Shown piece by piece: positions 5,175 to 8,025 of a DNA stretch of 8,025 bases (positions within the stretch are counted from its first letter, which is position 1; each line of letters opens with the position of its first letter). The stretch spans positions 1 to 8,025 of the forward strand of contig JAEDOE010000043.1 in assembly GCA_016302095.1 (NCBI GenBank), read 5' to 3'. Under the pieces are notes generated by a model that saw only the letters and a list, made by a program, of their open reading frames with translations, was not told the origin of the DNA and made no database searches. Source of the DNA: Anaerovibrio sp. (lineage in GTDB: Bacteria > Bacillota > Negativicutes > Selenomonadales > Selenomonadaceae). The translations under genes and the position numbers were made by a program.

Positions 5175-5791
5175 TATGCATTCTCCTTCCACTGCTGCAA
5201 ACCTGCCAGAAGCTCCTCATTCAGGTCAGTGCGGTGATGCTCCGCCTCAATGATGCCGGCAATGGCCTTTTCAGCAGCCTCTACCTTGTCATTAACCACC
5301 ACATAACGATAATTATGGGCAATTTTTATCTCGTCTACAGCAGCACCCAAGCGCCGCTGCAGGCTTTCCTCTGTCTCAGTGCCCCTGCCTTTCAGGCGGT
5401 TTGCCAGCTCCTCCAGGGATGGAGGCAGCAGGAAAATAAACAGCCCCTCCGGCATTGCCTTCATGACATTCAGGGCACCCTGGGTATCAATCTCCAGCAG
5501 GATATCCTCACCGGCATTCAGCCTGTCCAGCACCTTCTGCTTCGGCGTGCCGTAATAGTTGCCGTAGACCTCCGCCCATTCCAGCAGCTCCCCGGCATCA
5601 ATCATCTGCCGGAACTTTTCCTTGTCATAGAAATAATAATTTACGCCATCCTGCTCCCCCGGTCTTGGCTGCCGGGTGGTAGCGGAAATGGAGTAAGAAA
5701 TCTCCGGATGGTTCTTCCTCAACAAATCGCATACCGTACCCTTTCCGGTGCCGGACGGCCCGGAAATCAAAATCAACAAACCCTTGCGCAC
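5174..5791 (-). CDS. gmk: Guanylate kinase
   Basis: A 205-residue enzyme that phosphorylates GMP to GDP with ATP in purine nucleotide metabolism. The P-loop GPSGTGKGT (11-19) opens the protein. The GMP-binding region SISATTRQPRPGEQDGVNYYF (34-54) and EWAEVYGNYYGTP (71-83) follow, then EIDTQGA (100-106) and the LID segment RLKGRGTETEE (132-142). The start is a GTG at 5791, two bases after the remA stop. GGAGG at the end of remA lies 7 nt upstream and sets this start. The length is typical of the family and all expected motifs are intact. It is translationally linked to remA upstream and rpoZ downstream. Confidence 0.97.
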   Translation of the reverse strand: MRKGLLILISGPSGTGKGTVCDLLRKNHPEISYSISATTRQPRPGEQDGVNYYFYDKEKFRQMIDAGELLEWAEVYGNYYGTPKQKVLDRLNAGEDILLEIDTQGALNVMKAMPEGLFIFLLPPSLEELANRLKGRGTETEESLQRRLGAAVDEIKIAHNYRYVVVNDKVEAAEKAIAGIIEAEHHRTDLNEELLAGLQQWKENA

Positions 5792-5793
5792 AG

Positions 5794-6039
5794 CTAGTCC
5801 TCCTCTACAATGCGATGGGACATGGTATCAGGCTGCACTGCCGAAAGCACCACATGCCCGCTGTCCATAATTACCACAGCCCTGGTACGCCTTCCATAAG
5901 TCGCATCTATCAGCTGAAAGCGATCCCTGGCATCCTGAATAATCCTCTTGATAGGCGCGGATTCAGGACTTACTATGGCAACCACGCGGTTTGCCGATAC
6001 CACATTGCCAAAGCCTATATTAATCAGCTTGATATCCAA
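5794..6039 (-). CDS. remA: RemA/DUF370 family DNA-binding regulator
   Basis: An 81-residue protein nearly colinear with Bacillus RemA, which forms ring-like oligomers, binds DNA and activates biofilm matrix and osmoprotection genes. The protein reads [32 protein letters not shown], then [15 protein letters not shown] and VVLSAVQP. Arginines known to matter for DNA binding fall at R18, R50 and R51, as in B. subtilis, when the TTG at 6039 is used as the start. An earlier in-frame TTG at 6051 abuts the GGGAG Shine-Dalgarno and cannot be used efficiently. With the chosen start the GGGAG lies 12 nt away, which is long, so translation may be weak or coupled. Phe41 stands where a Gly is usual in the homologues I recall. 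What it regulates in this host is unknown. The gene is tightly followed by gmk. Confidence 0.93.
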   Translation of the reverse strand: MDIKLINIGFGNVVSANRVVAIVSPESAPIKRIIQDARDRFQLIDATYGRRTRAVVIMDSGHVVLSAVQPDTMSHRIVEED

Positions 6040-6080
6040 CGATAGCCACAACTCCCTTCAACTGCCAATATCAGGCTCTC

Positions 6081-6130
6081 GAATCTCAACTATCAGCCTG
6101 CAGCCATTGATTATCAACTTTCAGCCTGCA
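6081..6130. repeat. 22-bp imperfect direct repeat between yicC and remA
   Basis: Copies at 6081-6102 and 6109-6130 match at 19 of 22 positions and are offset by 28 bp. On the minus strand each reads TGCAGGCTGA(A/T)AGTTGA and continues. A decayed third copy may lie at 6059-6078. The repeats fill most of the 99-nt gap upstream of remA. They may be a local duplication or a protein- or RNA-binding site. Confidence 0.6.
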
Positions 6131-6138
6131 TCCAGTAT

Positions 6139-7017
6139 TTACTCAATATTCTGAATCTGCTCCCTGATTTTCTCAATCTCGCTCTTGACATCCACCACAA
6201 AGCGGGCGGCACCGGCAGAATTTGCCTTGGAAGCCACGGTGTTAATCTCCCGGTTCATTTCCTGAATGAGAAAATCCAGCTTGCGCCCTATAGGCTCATC
6301 CATGCCCATAATACTGCGGAACTGGTCAAAATGGCTGTGCAGCCGGACAGTTTCCTCCGTGTAGTTCACCTTGTCAGTGAACAGGGCAGTTTCCTGAATG
6401 ATCCTGCTCTCGTCGATATCCTCCCTGGCCAGGTATTCCTCCAGCAGCTTTTCCAGCCTCTGGCGGTAGCTTGCCACAATCTCCGGGGCCAGCTTTTCCA
6501 GCTCTGCCACGAAGCCCTCCAGCACATCAATCCGTGCCAGCAAATCAGCCCTGATATTCTCGCCTTCGGCAGTGCGCATGGCCACCAGATTGCCAAGCGC
6601 CTCCTCAAAGGCTGCCAGCAAAACAGGCTCTGCACCAGCCAAATCCACATTTTCCTCGGTGATTTTCAGCACATCAGGATAGCTGGCAATCTGGGCAGCT
6701 GCAGGACGTCCCCCAAGCCCCAGCCGGTCATTAATCTCATCCAGTGCCTTGCCGTAGGCATCCACCAGCCCCATGTCCACGCTGATGGTCACAGCCTTGT
6801 CCCTCAGATCCTGAAAGCGCACATTGATATCCAGCTTGCCCCGGGAAAGATATTCTTTAATCTTTTTCGTCAGCTGGTTTTCAAACATATTCAGGCTGTA
6901 GGGCATGTGAAAATTCGTCTCCAGATACCGCTGGTTCACGGTTTTCAGCTCCACATGCACCTTGAAATCCTGATTTTCACAATCCCCGGCACCAAAGCCG
7001 GTCATACTCTTTATCAT
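6139..7017 (-). CDS. yicC: YicC/YloC family endoribonuclease
   Basis: A 292-residue cytoplasmic protein with the full family layout. It opens with MIKSMTGFGAGD, followed by VELKTVNQRYLE (22-33) and the N-terminal YicC domain to about residue 155. A helical middle follows, then the C-terminal DUF1732 domain with IGRKLDFLIQEMNREINTVASKANS and the ending VDVKSEIEKIREQIQN. The E. coli and B. subtilis relatives are endoribonucleases that act on RNA in stress and decay. Activity here is inferred from family membership. ATG at 7017 is supported by AGAGGA 7 nt upstream. It is the first gene of the operon behind the strong promoter at 7062-7090, and the yicC-remA-gmk order is widely conserved in Firmicutes. 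Confidence 0.95.
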   Translation of the reverse strand: MIKSMTGFGAGDCENQDFKVHVELKTVNQRYLETNFHMPYSLNMFENQLTKKIKEYLSRGKLDINVRFQDLRDKAVTISVDMGLVDAYGKALDEINDRLGLGGRPAAAQIASYPDVLKITEENVDLAGAEPVLLAAFEEALGNLVAMRTAEGENIRADLLARIDVLEGFVAELEKLAPEIVASYRQRLEKLLEEYLAREDIDESRIIQETALFTDKVNYTEETVRLHSHFDQFRSIMGMDEPIGRKLDFLIQEMNREINTVASKANSAGAARFVVDVKSEIEKIREQIQNIE

Positions 7018-7061
7018 GAATAAATCCTCTTTTATCCTTTAACCCACAATTTAGCCCATAT

Positions 7062-7090
7062 ATTATAGCACTAAATAAAAACCATGACAA
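7062..7090 (-). promoter_or_regulatory. Strong promoter of the yicC-remA-gmk-rpoZ-coaBC operon
   Basis: Minus-strand -35 TTGTCA (7085-7090), 17-nt spacer, and consensus -10 TATAAT (7062-7067) preceded by TGC (extended -10). The predicted start is near 7055, giving a leader of about 38 nt to the yicC ATG. The -35 begins 3 nt after the dapF stop codon. No terminator separates dapF from yicC, so read-through from dapF is possible as well. Confidence 0.8.
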
Positions 7091-7092
7091 CA

Positions 7093-7941
7093 TTAATCCT
7101 GCAAAGGATATGTGCCGCTGAATACCTGCAGGGCAGGGCCTGTCATGTAGAGATGATTGTCCTGCTCATTCCACTCAATCACCAGCCTGCCCCCATCCAG
7201 CTGCACTTCCGCCCGGCGGTCAGACAATCCGTTCAGCACAGCCGCTGTCAGGGTAGCGCAGGAGCCTGTGCCGCAGGCCAAGGTAACAGCCGCGCCCCGC
7301 TCCCAGACCCGCATCCTGAGATGCTGGCGGTCCATGACCTGCACAAACTCGGTATTGGTCTTGCGAGGGAATTTTGCATGGGTTTCAAAAAATCTGCCCA
7401 GCTCATAAATAGGGAAGTTCTCCGCATCCTCCACAAAGACCACGCAGTGAGGATTTCCCATGGATACGCAGGTCATCTTAAATGTCTTGCCCTGCACCTG
7501 GATTTCCTCGTTGATTACCCTGTTCATGCCATAGCCAGCCACCGGAATCTTATCCCCTTCCAGCACCGGCTCGCCCATGTCCACCTCAATCATGGAAATA
7601 TTGCCATTTTCCTTGATGATTTTCGGCACCAGGATGCCTGCGCCGGTCTCAACCGTAAAGGCATCCCCGGTCACATGGCCTGCCTCATAGACATAGCGGG
7701 CAAAGCAGCGGATGCCGTTGCCGCACATCTCAGCTTCGCTGCCGTCAGCATTGATAATCCTCATGCGGATGTCCGCCTTGTCCGATGGCAGTACCAGCAA
7801 AATGCCGTCTGCGCCAATGCCATAATGCCGGTCGCAGATTTCCTGTGCCGCAGCCACATAAGGCTCCTCTGACCTGTTCATGCAGTCAATCAGCACAAAA
7901 TCGTTGCCTGTGCCCTGCCATTTGGTAAACTCAAAACTCAT
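7093..7941 (-). CDS. dapF: Diaminopimelate epimerase
   Basis: A 282-residue cytoplasmic enzyme that interconverts LL- and meso-diaminopimelate, feeding lysine and peptidoglycan synthesis. Both catalytic cysteines are present: C73 in NADGSEAEMCGNGIRC and C223 in TLACGTGSCA. KWQGTGNDFVLID (7-19) and SMGNPHCVVFV (160-170) complete the substrate site, and WERG (213-216) holds the conserved Glu-Arg pair. The ATG at 7941 (MSFEFTKWQGTGNDF) is chosen because GAGGAG lies about 9 nt upstream and homologues begin here. An in-frame ATG at 7992 would add 17 unconserved residues. V219 replaces the Glu common in ERGAGET, a position that varies among homologues. The gene ends 3 nt before the -35 of the yicC promoter. 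Confidence 0.97.
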   Translation of the reverse strand: MSFEFTKWQGTGNDFVLIDCMNRSEEPYVAAAQEICDRHYGIGADGILLVLPSDKADIRMRIINADGSEAEMCGNGIRCFARYVYEAGHVTGDAFTVETGAGILVPKIIKENGNISMIEVDMGEPVLEGDKIPVAGYGMNRVINEEIQVQGKTFKMTCVSMGNPHCVVFVEDAENFPIYELGRFFETHAKFPRKTNTEFVQVMDRQHLRMRVWERGAAVTLACGTGSCATLTAAVLNGLSDRRAEVQLDGGRLVIEWNEQDNHLYMTGPALQVFSGTYPLQD

Positions 7942-7997
7942 CTTTTCCCACTCCTCACTCCATGGTATGCCAATCATATAAATACAAAACAATATAA

Positions 7998-8015
7998 GTT
8001 GAAGAAATTTTCAAC
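7998..8015. promoter_or_regulatory. Inverted repeat upstream of dapF, possible operator
   Basis: GTTGAA-N6-TTCAAC is a perfect 6-bp inverted repeat about 57 nt upstream of the dapF ATG. A weak promoter-like pair (TTCAAC, 17 nt, TATATG) overlaps it on the minus strand. It could be an operator or the end of an upstream transcript, and the window stops too close to tell. Confidence 0.25.
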
Positions 8016-8025
8016 CATCAAACAG

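Noticed and set aside
7258..7300. V219 in place of the common Glu in the DapF ERGAGET motif as a possible inactivating change
   Set aside because: This position varies among functional homologues, and both catalytic cysteines and the Glu-Arg pair are intact.
7942..8025. Upstream dapF region searched for a riboswitch (such as a lysine riboswitch)
   Set aside because: Only 84 bases are visible and they show no multi-helix structure. A lysine riboswitch is far longer.

Overview
This window looks like chromosome from a low-to-mid GC Firmicute, most likely of the Negativicutes (Selenomonas/Megamonas/Mitsuokella type). The evidence is the block yicC-remA-gmk-rpoZ-coaBC, a two-metal RNase J, a DUF1292 protein and Bacillus-like promoters and Shine-Dalgarno sites. 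The taxonomic placement is inferred from protein flavour and gene order, not from a search. Every convincing gene lies on the minus strand, so transcription runs from high to low coordinates.

Right to left: dapF (lysine and peptidoglycan precursor synthesis) comes first. A strong extended -10 promoter at 7062-7090 then starts a tight operon: yicC (endoribonuclease family), remA (small DNA-binding regulator), gmk (guanylate kinase), rpoZ (RNA polymerase omega) and coaBC (coenzyme A synthesis). It ends at a rho-independent terminator at 3582-3617. gmk starts 2 nt after remA, and gmk and rpoZ overlap by one base. Several starts are non-ATG: TTG for remA and rnj, GTG for gmk.

Beyond that terminator is about 390 bases of very AT-rich, non-coding DNA with a small GC-richer hairpin island and a plausible promoter. 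It leads into a lone Abi_2-family (AbiD/AbiF-like) HEPN protein, the one accessory defence-type gene in the window. The leader is a candidate site for a partner non-coding RNA. Next is a very acidic DUF1292 protein with its own promoter. Its stop codon sits inside a run of 9-bp tandem repeats, and two more copies of the repeat lie in its 5' leader.

After a strong terminator at 1662-1710 comes a second strong promoter at 1597-1626, a hairpin that may be an attenuator or a short-RNA terminator, and a second possible promoter. The RNase J gene follows, and its 3' end runs off the left edge.

The housekeeping content is ordinary. The parts worth a second look are the Abi gene with its AT-rich leader, the 9-bp repeat array around the DUF1292 gene, and the structured leader of RNase J. 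I found no tRNA, rRNA, CRISPR array, insertion sequence or convincing plus-strand gene.
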